From Tiliqua scincoides (taxonomy: Eukaryota > Chordata > Lepidosauria > Squamata > Scincidae): a stretch of 64,000 bases of DNA. The stretch lies in contig NC_089821.1 in assembly GCF_035046505.1 (NCBI RefSeq), positions 310,613,368 through 310,677,367 of the forward strand. The letters run 5' to 3'. The notes beneath the pieces were generated by a model that saw only the letters and a program-made list of their open reading frames with translations, searched no databases and was not told the origin of the DNA. How positions within the stretch are numbered: position 1 is the stretch's first letter; every line of letters begins with the position of its first letter. This document shows positions 1 through 11,100 of this stretch, one piece after another. The translations under genes were made by a program, and so were the position numbers.

Positions 1-1133
1 GCTGCGAACCTGCTCCTTCAGAGGGAGTGCAACCCCATTCAGAGCAAGTCGATAATCCAGCACCTGCATCGAGGATTTCCGAACCAGGAGAGCCTCTGTC
101 TTATCCGGATTTAATTTCAGCTTGTTAGCCCCCATCCAGATCCTCACTGTTTCCAGACAGCACTCCGGGCCCTCAACCGCCACCCTGGAGTCTGGAGGAA
201 AGGAGAGATAGAGCTGGGTGTCATCAGCATATTGATGACACCTCACTCCAAACCCCCGGATGACCTCTCCCAGCGGTTTCATGTAGATGTTAAATAGCAT
301 GGGGGACAGAATTGAACCCTGCGGCACCCCGCACCTCAAGGGCCAGGGTGTTGAACAGGCATCCCCCAGCACCACCATCTGGGACCGACCCTCCAAGTAG
401 GAGCGGAACCACCGCAAAACAGTGCCCCCAACTCGGCCAATCGGCCCAGAAGGATACCATGGTCGATGGTATCGAAAGCCGCTGAGAGGTCCAGCAGGAC
501 CAACAGGGACGCACTCCCCTTGTCCAGTCCCCGGCGTAGGTCATCCACCAAGGCCACCAAGGCAGTTTCTGTCCCAAAGCCCGGCCTGAAACCAGATTGA
601 AAAGGATCCAGATAATCAGCTTCATCCAAGACCCTCTGGAGTTGGGCCGCCACCACCCGCTCAATTACCTTGCCCAGAAACGGGATGTTGGAGACTGGCC
701 GATAGTTATTCAACACAGTGGAATCCAGGGAGGGCTTCTTCAGGAGGGGGCGAACCACCGCCCGCTTCAAGGCGAGCGGCAGCGTCCCCTCCATCAAAGA
801 AGAGTTGACCACCCTCCCCGTCCACTCAGCCAGTCCCCCCCGGGCCGCTCTAATCAGCCAAGCTGGCCAGGCAGACGGCCTCACACTCCAAAGGAGTCTG
901 TCCACATCCTCAGGCTGCACAAGCTGAAAAGAATCCCACAATACTGGACAAGCAGTTGCCAAGGGGACATCATCAGACATTGTCAATGTGGCATCCAAGT
1001 TGCGACGAATACGATCGATTTTATCTGCAAAGTGTTGGGCAAGCACGTCACAGCGGCTGACCGTGTATTCCTCCTGGACTACCGAAGGGGCCTGATTGTG
1101 TATCTGTTCGGCGTTCAATGCCTGAACCAATAA
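1..1133 (-). mobile_element. L2-clade LINE fragment, reverse transcriptase region
   Basis: Antisense to STYX inside its intron. An open stretch from 1130 down to 336 (264 residues) holds the RT fingers and palm start of the L2 clade: NYRPVSNIPFLGKVIERVV, DPFQSGFRPGFGTETAL and LLDLSAAFDTIDHGILL. The frame then breaks, and the catalytic block reappears as QYADDTQLYLSF near 250-190, continuing off the left edge. The endonuclease domain is absent, so the copy is 5'-truncated at about 1133, where a TTAA-flanked MITE abuts it. L2 is an autonomous non-LTR retrotransposon family long active in squamates. The copy is broken and has no host function. Confidence 0.9.
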
Positions 1134-1214
1134 TTAAGCCATTTCTGCCCAACATTGCACATACGCAACAGGGATCAAATGTGTATACCTGTGGACTGGG
1201 AAGAAATGGGTTAA
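1134..1214. mobile_element. 73-bp MITE with TTAA target-site duplication (copy 1)
   Basis: TTAA occurs at 1134-1137 and 1211-1214. Between them lie 73 bp with terminal inverted repeats: GCCATTTCTGCCCA on the left and TGGGAAGAAATGGG on the right (12 of 14 positions pair). TTAA duplication and C-rich termini are the pattern of piggyBac-type DNA transposons, so this is a very short non-autonomous relative. A second copy of the same length lies at 60488-60560. The core shared by both includes ATACGCAACA and ATCAAATGTGTA. Confidence 0.7.
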
Positions 1215-1502
1215 GTATACAGCAATAGGATATGTTCCAAGCATCCTCTAGCTATAGACAATAAACCAGACATTCTTTGAGCCCTGGTAATTATTTAGAT
1301 GTCACTGGTAGTTGGCTTTTTCCCTGAAGCTAAATATTCTGGACATAGCTGATACATAGGTGGGTGACTTGCTTAGGAGCTCTTGTATATCACCCTAAGT
1401 TCCTTGGAGAAAGGGTAGAATACAGACAACACATGAAAGTCAAGTGACTCGGAGGCAAACAGATGTTAATAATAAAAAGTTGGGTTTTTTTTCTTTGTGT
1501 AG

Positions 1503-1575
1503 GGATGCATTTACATATGTGCAAGAAAGAAGATTCTGTATTAATCCCAATGCTGGATTTGTTCATCAACTTCAG
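1503..1575 (+). CDS. STYX: STYX coding exon (DAFTYVQERRFC)
   Basis: 73 bp. The acceptor is a T-rich tract ending TTTGTGTAG at 1502 and the donor is CAG|GTAAG at 1576. The first base completes an Arg codon, followed by 24 codons from the end of the DUSP-like fold (phase 2 in, phase 0 out). Confidence 0.93.
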
Positions 1576-4500
1576 GTAAGTTTTTTTTTTTTAACACATT
1601 TTCTACCTGTTGACAGTGATGTGGATAGCAGTCTTATGGTGGTCTGCGCAGTTCCAAGCCATGTATCTGAAATGCATTGATACTTTTTTTGATCTGAATG
1701 ATAGCATACTTGCATTTTGCTTGTCACTAGCTTTTTTCAATAATTAGTTTAAAATGTTCATTTGGCATATTACTGCAGTTTGGCTTTTTTGTCTTCTGGC
1801 CTTCATCTGTCTTCAAGAGACCATATTGAATTAAATAATGAAATACATTTTCTCATGCTTTCCCCCTTCCACTGCTAGCTTGGGGGTGGCTTACAGCCAC
1901 AATAAAACAAGCAATAACAAGAACAGTAACAATGAAACAATAAGAAAAATGCAAAAAGCATCATAAAAACATTAAATCAAGCCAGGGAACAAAGGGAAAA
2001 CAGCACCATGAAGGCAGAACAAAAACTAAAACCCAAGAGCAGTGGAGAATGCCCTGTCCCAGCCTGGAGACTCCAAAAGGGTTCTGTGGTCAATGGTAAT
2101 AAAAACTACTGAGTGGTCCTACAGAACTCCCCTCTCTGGTTCCCAGTGTAGGCCATCAGCCAGGGTGCCAAACTTATTTCTCTTCCCCTTAGACTTCTTT
2201 CTGTATTTCTCCCTAGGGTGCTTGCAACCCAATCCTATGCATGTCTACTTAGAAGTAAACATGAAAATCCCAGGAAAATGTGGATAGGATTGGGCTGTCA
2301 TTCAGGTAGATTTCTGCCCACTTCTGCATACCCAATCACTTTTTATCTCTCAGGAATATGAAGCCATCTATTTAGCAAAACTGACTATTCAGATGATGTC
2401 ACCTCGGCAGCTGGAGCGATCCCTGTCTGTTGCTACAGGTGAGCAAATCTGTCTGTATTTCACTGTAAGCCTGATCTCTTCTGTACTTGGAGAGCTCAGA
2501 TCCATTGTTGGTTTGGGAGGAAATAATCTAGTTCTTCGTGTTCTCTGTGTAGTCACATGTAGTGGAGTTTTACACATGTGCAAATCTGATTTTGGAAGCT
2601 TCTAGAGCTTTGTTGAGCATTCTCCCCCTGACCTCAGGGAAAGGAAGAATGCTACGTTCCCCAGTTCCTTTTGACCATCACCTCAGCAGCATCAGAAAAG
2701 GTTGTTTCTGGCTTATGTATTACTCCCTCATTGTTCCAAAATGAAGATACTTTAACCTCAATTTCTTGAGTTATTTCTTTGCATCAGTACAGGTTGAGTC
2801 TCATTATCCGTGTGGGTTCTGTTCCCAGACCTCATGTGGATGGCAAAAATTGCATTAAAGCAAATCCATTTAAAAAACAATATCCCTTTGCTAGACAATT
2901 TAAAAACAACTTTGCTGACCTTTGTGATGTAAAATATTAGGCAGGAAATCCATCCAGTGGCATTCCTGGGGGGCAACCCCCTGACCCAGAAGTAATTGCA
3001 GTGATGTCATAATCACCGCAATTCCTTCCACACAGCTACCTCTTCAGTTCCCCCTTTTTTTCAAAGGGGGAACGGAGGAGGCAGCCGCAGCTCCAACGGA
3101 GCCTTCCGTGCCAACTGTAAGCTGCACGGAGGTCTCCACTGGAGCGGTTTGGGACAGCTGGAAGCAGCCCCAGACTGCTGCAATGGAGACTTCGGAAGGC
3201 TCTGATTTGCCCCCCTCCAGGTATGCTAGTGAATCCATCAATCAGCCTCTCTCCAGGTGCTTAGAAAGACTTCACTGAGCCAGTGATCCCTCCCTTCGCC
3301 CAGAGCTGGGAAAGAATGCACAGTGTGGATGGATGCACAGTGATTTTCTTTCATGTGCTCAGGAGAAAGGGAGGTGTGGCTTGCCTTGGATTGAAGCTGA
3401 TCTAAGTGCCTGGAGAGAGAATGTTTGCTGGATTGTCAGCTGGCTGCTCTCTCTTGCATTAATGAGGCTATTGTTAAACAACTTTTTTCCTTTAATTGAA
3501 AGGGCCCAGATTGAGATAAAACTGTGTGTGTGTTTTTAAAAGAGGTGTCTCTGCTATGGAACTCAACTACCCCAACATATACACTGATGGGTTCAAATCC
3601 TGCCCGTTGTGTTTGCAGGAACTTGTGTGATGGATTTTTGTGCTTATTATATAAGTGGTTCTTGTAATCAATCAGAGAGAACCATTAGCTTTGCTGCAGC
3701 CCTCACTGTAGGAACTGGAGTTCCCATCCTTCCCCTGCAGCAAGGGCCACCATCATTAGACTTTTTCTCTCATTAAGGAGGCTATTGTTAAAGGACAGTT
3801 CAGTTTTTTAAACTGATTTTAAAGGGATGCATTTTCCCTTTCTCCAGGGATCAGCACATTCCTTCTCATTTGCAGTGGATATTTGAGTTGAGTCAAATCC
3901 GTGTATAAAAAGTCTGGACCTGTCACTTGATTGGAAACCACTTCCAGTTTCTGATCATGAAACCGGAAATGACTTCCGATCGTGTTTTTTATTCTCAAGG
4001 CTTGGGGAGCCCTGCAAAGTGCTCTTGGGGCTCCCCAAACTCCCAGGTCTTGTTGCTGGGTTCAGGTAAGCAAGGGACCCCCCTTTCTCCAGCAGCAGTG
4101 TGATCCTGGGGATCATGTTGCTGCAATCCCCTACAAGTACTAAGGTGGTTTCTTCCTCCTAAGGAGGACTTTGGGAACCACTGGTCTATTACATATAAAT
4201 TTACTATATGTAATGAGCTGAGTGTCTCTTCAAACTGGGAAAGGCCATGCTGCACAGCCTGCCTCCAAGCGGGCCGCTCAGAGGCCAGGGTTTCCCACTT
4301 GTTGAGGTCCATCCCTAAGGCCTTCAGATCCCTCTTGCAGATGTCCTTGTATCGCAGCTGTGGTCTACCTGTAGGGCGCTTTCCTTGCACGAGTTCTCCA
4401 TAGAGGAGATCCTTTGGGATCCGGCCATCATCCATTCTCACGACATGACCAAGCCAACGCAGGCGTCTCTGTTTCAGCAGTGAATACATGCTAGGGATTC

Positions 4501-5167
4501 CAGCACGTTCCAGGACTGTGTTGTTTGGAACTTTGTCCTGCCAGGTGATGCCGAGGATGCGTCGGAGGCAGCGCATGTGGAAAGCGCTCAGTTTCCTCTC
4601 CTGTTGTGGGCGAACAACAGGAGGCAGGCTTGTGCAGGAGGCAGGCTCCTGTTGTGGGCGCTTGGAGGCAGGCTGTGCAGCATGGCCTTTCCCAGTTTGA
4701 AGAGACACTTTGCCAACAGTCTGAGGCTAAGAGGCAAAGAAGGAAGGCCCATAGCCAGGGAGACAGACCAGGGACAGACTGCACTTGCTCCCGGTGTGGA
4801 AGGGATTGTCACTCCCGGATTGGCCTTTTCAGCCACACTAGACGCTGTGCCAGAACCACCTTTCAGAGCGCGATACCATAGTCTTTCGAGACTGAAGGTT
4901 GCCAATACAATGAGCTGAGGAAGGCAACTTTGGGGAGGGGCATAATTTAAATGGGTATTTCTCTTCCAAATAAACTGTACCCTACCTTCCTGCCTTGCGT
5001 TTGTAAATGAAAAAGGCAGGTGCAAAATACTTAGCAGCCAGCATAATGCCAGCTCTGGTTGCTGGCCTATTCAAGTAGCTGCCTCTTTTATAGGAAGTCT
5101 GAAACGAACCCACGAAGAGGATGAAGAAATCGGCAATATGCAAGCAGCAGCAGCACAGAATGGTTGA
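1503..5167 (+). CDS. STYX: STYX, serine/threonine/tyrosine-interacting protein (C-terminal coding exons)
   Basis: Three spliced exons, 1503-1575, 2354-2438 and 5094-5167, join in phase into the C-terminal 77 residues of STYX. They include DAFTYVQERRFCINPNAGF, EYEAIYLAKLTIQMMSP and SLKRTHEEDEEIGNMQ, with a stop at 5165-5167. These match human STYX closely as I recall it. STYX is a pseudophosphatase of the dual-specificity phosphatase family in which Gly replaces the catalytic Cys. It binds substrates such as ERK and the F-box protein FBXW7 without dephosphorylating them. The pseudo-active site (NAGISRS in other species) is encoded upstream of the window. All junctions are GT-AG. The gene runs toward GNPNAT1, which is on the opposite strand. 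The introns carry an L2 and a LINE-X copy, both antisense or mixed in orientation, that leave the splice sites untouched. Confidence 0.94.
2223..2298. mobile_element. short MITE-like inverted repeat in STYX intron
   Basis: CAACCCAATCCTAT near 2226 and ATAGGATTGGG near 2285 form inverted arms around about 50 bp that include CTTAGAAGTAAACATG. The motif resembles the interiors of the hAT MITEs elsewhere in the window. The family is not assigned. Confidence 0.35.
2354..2438 (+). CDS. STYX: STYX coding exon (EYEAIYLAKLT)
   Basis: 85 bp. The acceptor is ATCTCTCAG at 2353 and the donor ACAG|GTGAGC at 2439. It encodes 28 residues, EYEAIYLAKLT through SLSVAT, plus the first base of a Gly codon. Confidence 0.94.
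2789..3920. mobile_element. possible Tigger-like (pogo/mariner) DNA transposon remnant
   Basis: The left end CAGGTTGAGTCTCATTATCC follows a TA dinucleotide and resembles Tigger-type termini. A related stretch (GAGTTGAGTCAAATCCGTG) at 3882-3904 may be the other end, but it is not followed by a clean TA. Non-coding between. Weakly supported. Confidence 0.3.
3990..4187. mobile_element. hAT-like terminal fragment
   Basis: The sequence ends TTTGGGAACCACTG at about 4184, the typical right terminus of a hAT MITE (CAGTGGTTCCCAAA when reversed). It is preceded by about 190 bp of GC-rich filler. No matching left end or 8-bp duplication was found. Confidence 0.35.
4212..4919 (+). mobile_element. LINE-X insertion with inverted 5' segment (twin-primed)
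   Basis: An 11-bp duplication, AATGAGCTGAG, flanks the insertion (4212-4222 and 4909-4919). The right part (about 4655-4908) is in sense. It encodes GLSQFEETLCQQSEAKRQRR and the terminal zinc-finger motif CSRCGRDC...GLFSHTRRC, and ends in the family tail GACTGAAGGTTGCCAATAC. The left part (4223 to about 4612) is antisense and encodes the segment just upstream (RRILGITWQDKVPNN through RQAVQHGLSQFEET). About 48 bp of the family sequence is present in both arms in opposite orientation, and about 40 bp of scrambled filler at 4613-4654 repeats TCCTGTTGTGGGCG. This is the geometry of twin priming during target-primed reverse transcription. It lies in the last STYX intron. Confidence 0.85.
5094..5167 (+). 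CDS. STYX: STYX terminal coding exon
   Basis: The acceptor TTTTATAG ends at 5093. The exon completes a Gly codon and encodes SLKRTHEEDEEIGNMQ then AAAAQNG and TGA at 5165-5167. The acidic RTHEEDEE stretch and the final QNG are the recognised STYX C terminus. Confidence 0.95.
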
Positions 5168-5605
5168 TGCTGAGGACCCCCCTGGCCTTAGTGGCTGGGA
5201 CTTCTATTCATGGCAGCTGCTAATCTCAGCAAGATGAACAACCCACTCTAAAAAGAAATATTGCAACTTCCTGATGCAAACCTGCCCCTCCAGTAGCACA
5301 CCGGGAAACATTCTAAGGTATTGGACTCCTTGACTGACTAGATGGCACTGATTGTTTTACTCCTTTTTTACACTTTATAGTTTTACCCTAAACCAAGACT
5401 TTGACTTGCAAAGAGGTATTATTGCAATAATGCACTTTTCATACTTGAAATTTCTTTATTTGTATTGATAACTTTAATTGTATTGATTACTTTAAAACAA
5501 GATGCGAGTTTGGGGGTGGGGTGATTTGTTTATAAAGTTATTTGTGTAATTTATAACAAGAGTCTTTAGTAAAAAAATCTTGCTAAAATTCACTGTGGCT
5601 TGTGT
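5168..5605 (+). terminator. STYX: STYX 3' UTR with probable poly(A) site
   Basis: A-T-rich untranslated sequence. The best poly(A) signal is the variant AGTAAA at 5578-5583, followed by a GU-rich stretch (CTGTGGCTTGTGTG) at about 5592-5605. A canonical AATAAA at 5736-5741 lacks a GU-rich follower and is the alternative. Confidence 0.5.
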
Positions 5606-6114
5606 GATTCATTTGCTAAGTTAACACTGTTGCGTCTAACCTAAAATTTTAACTTAAAAGAACTTTAATTTAACTGGAGGGAGGAAATTGAGGATCTAGT
5701 GAGTGGGACATAGGGCATAGCAATGAAGTAGGGAAAATAAATATTTAGTAAAGGGAAGCAAGACAAACTGGACAAAACAGGGCAGAACCTGGACAGTGCA
5801 ACTTAGGGTGCTCACTCTGAAGAGAATTAAAGCTCCATTCTAAACAGCTCTAACCTAAGTAGGATTAGAGAGTAAAATCGCTGGGCAAGTTGTTCACATA
5901 TGTGGGACAATCCAGTATAAAACAGAAGGGTCTTGCATGATTGCTGGAGGCTGATGTTCTCTATGGGAAGAGTTGGGCTCATACTGTGTGAACAGCATTC
6001 ATTTAATAAGAGCGGAAGAGGGTTCATGTTTCAACTACAAGAGTGGCTCACTTAGGTGGGTAGATAGCCAGTGAGTTGCAAAGGCCTGGCAGTCTCCATC
6101 ATGTAGATGTCTTA

Positions 6115-6502
6115 CCTTAGGACAGGGGTGCTCACACTTTTTTGGCTCGAGAGCTACTTTGAAACCCAGCAAGGCCCGGAGATCTACCAGAGTTTTTTTT
6201 ACAATGTTCACGCCATCGTAACATATAACATTTATGTGTACAATGTATGTTGGTGTACCTTGAGCCCCACTGAGTATAACAGGACTTACTCCTGAGTAGA
6301 CATGCCTAGGATTAGGCTGTGATGCTGCAATCCTAGCCACACTTACCTGGGAGTAAGCCCCATTGAGTACAATGGGGCTTACTCCCGGCATTTCCTCCCA
6401 GAGGCACCTGAAGGGGGGGGTCGGCACTCCACGATCTACTCATTTTGCCTTGCGATCTACCGGTAGATCGTGATCCACCTATTGAGCACCCCTGCCTTAG
6501 GA
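6115..6502. mobile_element. hAT MITE (CAGGGGTGCTCA termini), 372 bp
   Basis: The element proper is 6123-6494. It starts CAGGGGTGCTCA and ends TGAGCACCCCTG, and a perfect 8-bp duplication CCTTAGGA (6115-6122, 6495-6502) marks a hAT insertion. The interior holds the motif ACTTACCTGGGAGTAAGCCC, a piece found in several repeats here, and a palindrome near CTACCGGTAGATCG. It occupies the gap between the convergent ends of STYX and GNPNAT1. Confidence 0.85.
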
Positions 6503-6814
6503 GGTTACAAATTGCGCAGGCCAGAACCCATATGATTAGAATGAAAATGCTCAGACCACGATAGTACAAAAAGCAATGTTATCTTCTGAAATCTCTACTA
6601 ACCTGGTTTTCTTCTCTCCTTCACCCTCCCCCTTCACTGAAGCTTCTGAAGATGGGGTTTATAGGCAGGGGTTTTCCTGTGCTGAATTTTTTTTAAAAAG
6701 CTTAGCCCCAGGAGGAAAATCCCTTGGCAATGTACCCGGCCCACAATTCATGCAGTTACTTGTGCTTCTATCCAGATGCAGTAGAATCTGCTAATGAGAC
6801 ATTGATATTAGAAC

Positions 6815-7990
6815 ACAGATAAGTGGGAATTATATTTATTAAATCAGAAGTGGGTGCATGTCTGGAAACTAGAACCCCCTGCCTTTCTGACCATAGTTTC
6901 TTGGTACAGCTTTATCCTTGAGGTTACTCACCTCCTCTTCTGAAGCTGCTCTAGCTAATACTGCTGGTGTCTGTGCACATATGTCAGGTACAAGCCTGGA
7001 ACCAACTCTGTACCCAAAAGAGACAATTCTCAAAAATAGTGACATTTCTTCCACTATAATCCTTATGACTCCATTCAAAATAAGATTTATTAAGTCTCCA
7101 TTTCAATTGTACAATTTTTTTTTTTTAAAACTGAATAAATAAGACATATCAAGTTAAAGTACCACAAGAAATTAATGGAACACCCATTCCAACTTACAGC
7201 AGTCTTCTGTGATTCTGTAATAGTTTGGAGAGTCTTACTGACCTACAACAGTTTTCTGCAATAACCTTCACTTGCTGATAATGCCCTGAAAACACAATAC
7301 AGACACCTCCTTCCACTTTAAACTGAGGAGTTGGACAGGAAGTGTTAAATTATCTATTGAAAAGGGAAAAATGAAAGATGACAAGACTTTGGCTTCATAG
7401 CTTATGGCAGAAGACTGCACTAGCAAAGAATATAAATAAGAATTCCAACAGATGAGGTGTCCAGTGACCTACTATTAAAATATATTTGAAAGATGTTTTG
7501 CATAGTCCATGTCTAATTTATACTCCCCTTTACGGCACTAGGTTCAGTATGACTGTCCAAGCTACCACCCATGAAATTAATCCTGCAGAGGACTACTTAG
7601 TCTTGCATGTATTCCTACCCCAAGGACTGCCCAAGTCCCTCTAGCCCCATTAGCCTGTTTGGCTAACCAACAAAAAGAGCATAAAACTTTAGAAAAATAC
7701 AAGGCAAAAAACGTGTCAGGTAAAGATATACCTCTTTGGTTTTTTCACCTCCCACCCTTTTCTTCATTCATCTACCAGCTAGCAAAAAGCATTCTATAAC
7801 ATGTAGGAAACAGCTTTTTTACAGGTTTCACTATTGCCAAGGAACCCTAAAATCATCTGGATAATTTGAACATTGCTATGCTGCCTCTAGGTGATAGTTT
7901 CAGTTGCAGCAAATTTGTTTCCACGAAGAAGACAGTAGCACAAGCTCCTCCACCAATAGCCTGTTACAAGAGATTACAGCTGGAAGGTCT
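6815..7990 (-). terminator. GNPNAT1: GNPNAT1 3' UTR with probable poly(A) site
   Basis: Sequence downstream of the GNPNAT1 stop. On the minus strand AATAAA lies at 6840-6835 and is followed by a GU-rich stretch (TCTGTGTTCT), so cleavage near 6815 is plausible. An earlier AATAAA at 7091-7086 could give a shorter UTR. The region is A-T rich without obvious transposons, as expected for a retained UTR. Confidence 0.5.
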
Positions 7991-8138
7991 TTAATTGAAG
8001 AACCTTTGATACATGTAGTTTTCTTCAGATACTGAATATCCAAATTTTTTATAGAAAGCCACATTTTTAGGTAAACATTCAAGAGTAATTTTGTAGCAAT
8101 TCAATCTCTTGCTTAACAGTGTAAGAGTTGATGTTAAT
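7991..8138 (-). CDS. GNPNAT1: GNPNAT1 last coding exon
   Basis: 148 bp. The acceptor on the minus strand is TTCTTTTTAG before 8138. It encodes [18 protein letters not shown]...[20 protein letters not shown] then RFFN and TAA at 7993-7991. This is the C-terminal beta-alpha part of the GNAT fold, where the KITLEC strand precedes the FYKKFGY turn. Confidence 0.95.
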
Positions 8139-11100
8139 CTAAAAAGAAAACACAAACAGTATGTTGTCATTATGCCCCTCTGTAAGACCCAAGGACGAAA
8201 GATGTATTATTATTATTATTTTATTAATTTATACCCCACCTTTTTGCCCAACGGGCACACAAGGCGGCTTACAATTTAAAAGTGCAACATGAAAAACAAT
8301 TAAAAACAATTTACAATAATTAAAAAATCTAAAAACAAACAAACCCCATGGATTTTCATATAAGAAGCAAGAACGCCAGCCAGCCTGTCAACAATTAAAA
8401 GCTTTTTGAAATAAAAAGGTCTTCAGTCCACGCCGAGACGTTAGCAACGAGGGAGCAGTTCTCAGTTCTAAGGGGAGGGTATTCCACAGTTCGGGGGCCA
8501 CTACCGAGAAGGCCCTCTTCCTGGCCGCCGTCCCCTCACATCTCTTAGTGGCGGCACAGTCAAAAGGGCCCCCCCAGATGATCTAAGAGCACGGGCAGGA
8601 TTGTAGGGAAGGAGGCGGTCCCTCAAATACCCCGGACCCGAGCCGTAAAGGGCTTTAAAAGTCAAAACTAGCACCTTGAATTGGGCCCGGAACAGAAGCG
8701 GCAGCCAGTGTAGCCGCCGGAGCAACGGCTCGACAGAGTCAAACCGACGTGCCCCAGCAACTACACGAGCAGCCGTGTGTAGTTTGGTATTGTTAACCAA
8801 AGGGCAGGGCAGGCCACTTGGAAGAGTAGACTATCAAATCCTGATTGTGGGCTGAATGCCCAGAAGGCAAGCAAAGAACTAGCCAGAGTTTCAATTTGTA
8901 AATATTCTTTTATATTTGTATCTCTCCTTGTAAGGGGCTCAGAGCAGCATTTTAGCCTAGCAGTTCTATGGGAGAGGCTGGGCCAGTCATATATCAGCCT
9001 AAGACTATACAGCAGCCATTTTCAACCACTGTGCAATGCCACATTGGTGTGCCGTGAGTGGTCCGCAGGTGTGCCACAGGAATTTGGAGGAGGCTCACAT
9101 GTTAGCAGGGCCAATGGGGGATGCGAGCCCCCTACTGGTAGCATGGTGTGCCGAGAAGAAAAAGGTTGAAAATCGCTGCTATACAGTAAGCTTCATGACT
9201 GCAAGCTACTATTTTGGGTTTCTGACAGGCAAGCTGAACCCGAGCTGCATTATAACTTAACCCTTGCACTATACTAGTCTATTAATTAAAGTAGGCTACA
9301 AGGTCACCAACAGAGAACACACTGGAGCTTGTCACCAAAGTCCTCAAGTTTTGATTTAAAAAATTAATGTTGGTGGATCTAAATTATCCCTAATAAAAGT
9401 GAGGGATGAACTCCTTCCATGGGCCCACCCCAAACACATCCTTACCCCACTGGGGATAGCTGGATCCTATCTTTCCCCTTTCGTTGCTTTGGATGCAGCA
9501 TGCCAAGTCTGCACAAGGTTCTTTCCCCCTTTTTTCCATCCACAAGGGTGGATGGAAGCTGCCACAAAAATAGCCCTTGCAAAGGCTACAACTCCCATCA
9601 GCCCCTTCACCAGTCTTCCTGTTCAAAGAGAAGGAAAAGAGCCCATGTGCTGCTCCACAGCGACCAGGGTGGGGGAGAAGGGAGCCCTCTCGTTGCTGCT
9701 AATGTTTGAGAGATAAGAGAGCTGAGCAAAGACACTTATTAAGCCTTAGTATAGATTCAAGTTTTATGTGAAAAAAGCAGCTGTCCAAATGGCTTAGAGA
9801 AGTGGTTCTCAAATATTATAGCACTGACTGGGACCTACTTTTTAGAATGACAGTCTGTCAGGACCCATCAGAAGTGATGTCACTAACTTGGAAGTGATGT
9901 TATGGCCAGAAGTGACATCACCCAGCAGAAAATTTTTTTACCCCCATACAACAAAACCAAATTTAAGCAAGTAAATTAGAAGTTTACAATAAGTTTAAAA
10001 ATTTATTTAAAATAAAGAACCCTCCTAACCTTCCCATGTCATTGCTGATCTGTTTAAAAAACTCCCCAAACATCCCCAAAGCTGTAATCCTATCCATACT
10101 TAGACAGCACTACACCCCATTGACTATCATTATTAAAAGCAGATCTACAGTAGTCAAAGTTAACATGGTAGCCTGTTAAAAGAACAGATCTGTAACATTT
10201 CCCCAATGCAGTTACATACCATGGTAGCATCAAGTTCAATATATTAAAAATAAAATACACATTGAAATGAACAGGGACCCACCTAGTGAGTCTTGACCCA
10301 CAGTTTGAGAAGCACTGGCCTAGAGGCAAACCTGCACCAGCTCACCTATCCCAGCCTTGAATTCATGACTAGGTGATGCAGCTAAACCAAGCCATTACAC
10401 TCAGCCATGGCAGGACTGCACCTCTCTCTGGTTTACTTTACAGTGTTGATTACTGAAAAACGTTCTGAACACTTGAAATACGCTTTGTAATACAAATTAC
10501 TATCACTACAAAATCTCATATGAGAAGTACGCAGATGTGCAAAAACTATTTTTCTGTGCTTATCCACCATTTGTGATTTGCTCACAAACTCAGCAGGATA
10601 TCAAGAGACGAAGGACAGTCAAAAATTGCTACCACAAATAAATACTTACAGCTTCCCAAGTTGTTTTCCGCGGCACTCCCCACTTACAACCACATCTTCT
10701 ATTCTTCCTCTCTGCAAAAATAGACAATATTCTTTACAACTTTTTTTCATAAGACAAAAATTGCATCTCACAAAGGGACTTACTACTGAGAAAACATGTT
10801 AAGGGCCATTCTACATGAAACTTTTTCCAGTCTTGCCCCCAAAACATTTTCCAGTCTCCTCCCCTCCAAAAAAACCTTGGATGGGAGAAAAAAATCTGTA
10901 AACTAAGTTTGAGTGGGAACCTTATTACTTCCACTTTCTGTATACATAGCACTTAAGACTTGCTTGCCATTAAAAACAACATTAGACATGTAGCAAAAAA
11001 TAGGCATCAAACACTTCTTGGGCCATAGGCACACAAGCCACAGGAAGTCAAGCATACTTATCCTGTTAAAATCTAACTTTTTTTCTGGACCATAAACACA

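Noticed and set aside
597-1133. 178-codon plus-strand open frame
   Set aside because: It is the complement of the L2 RT frame and has no protein motif.
3995-4708. 237-codon minus-strand frame as a gene
   Set aside because: It runs through the inverted arm and junction of the twin-primed LINE-X and into a hAT fragment.
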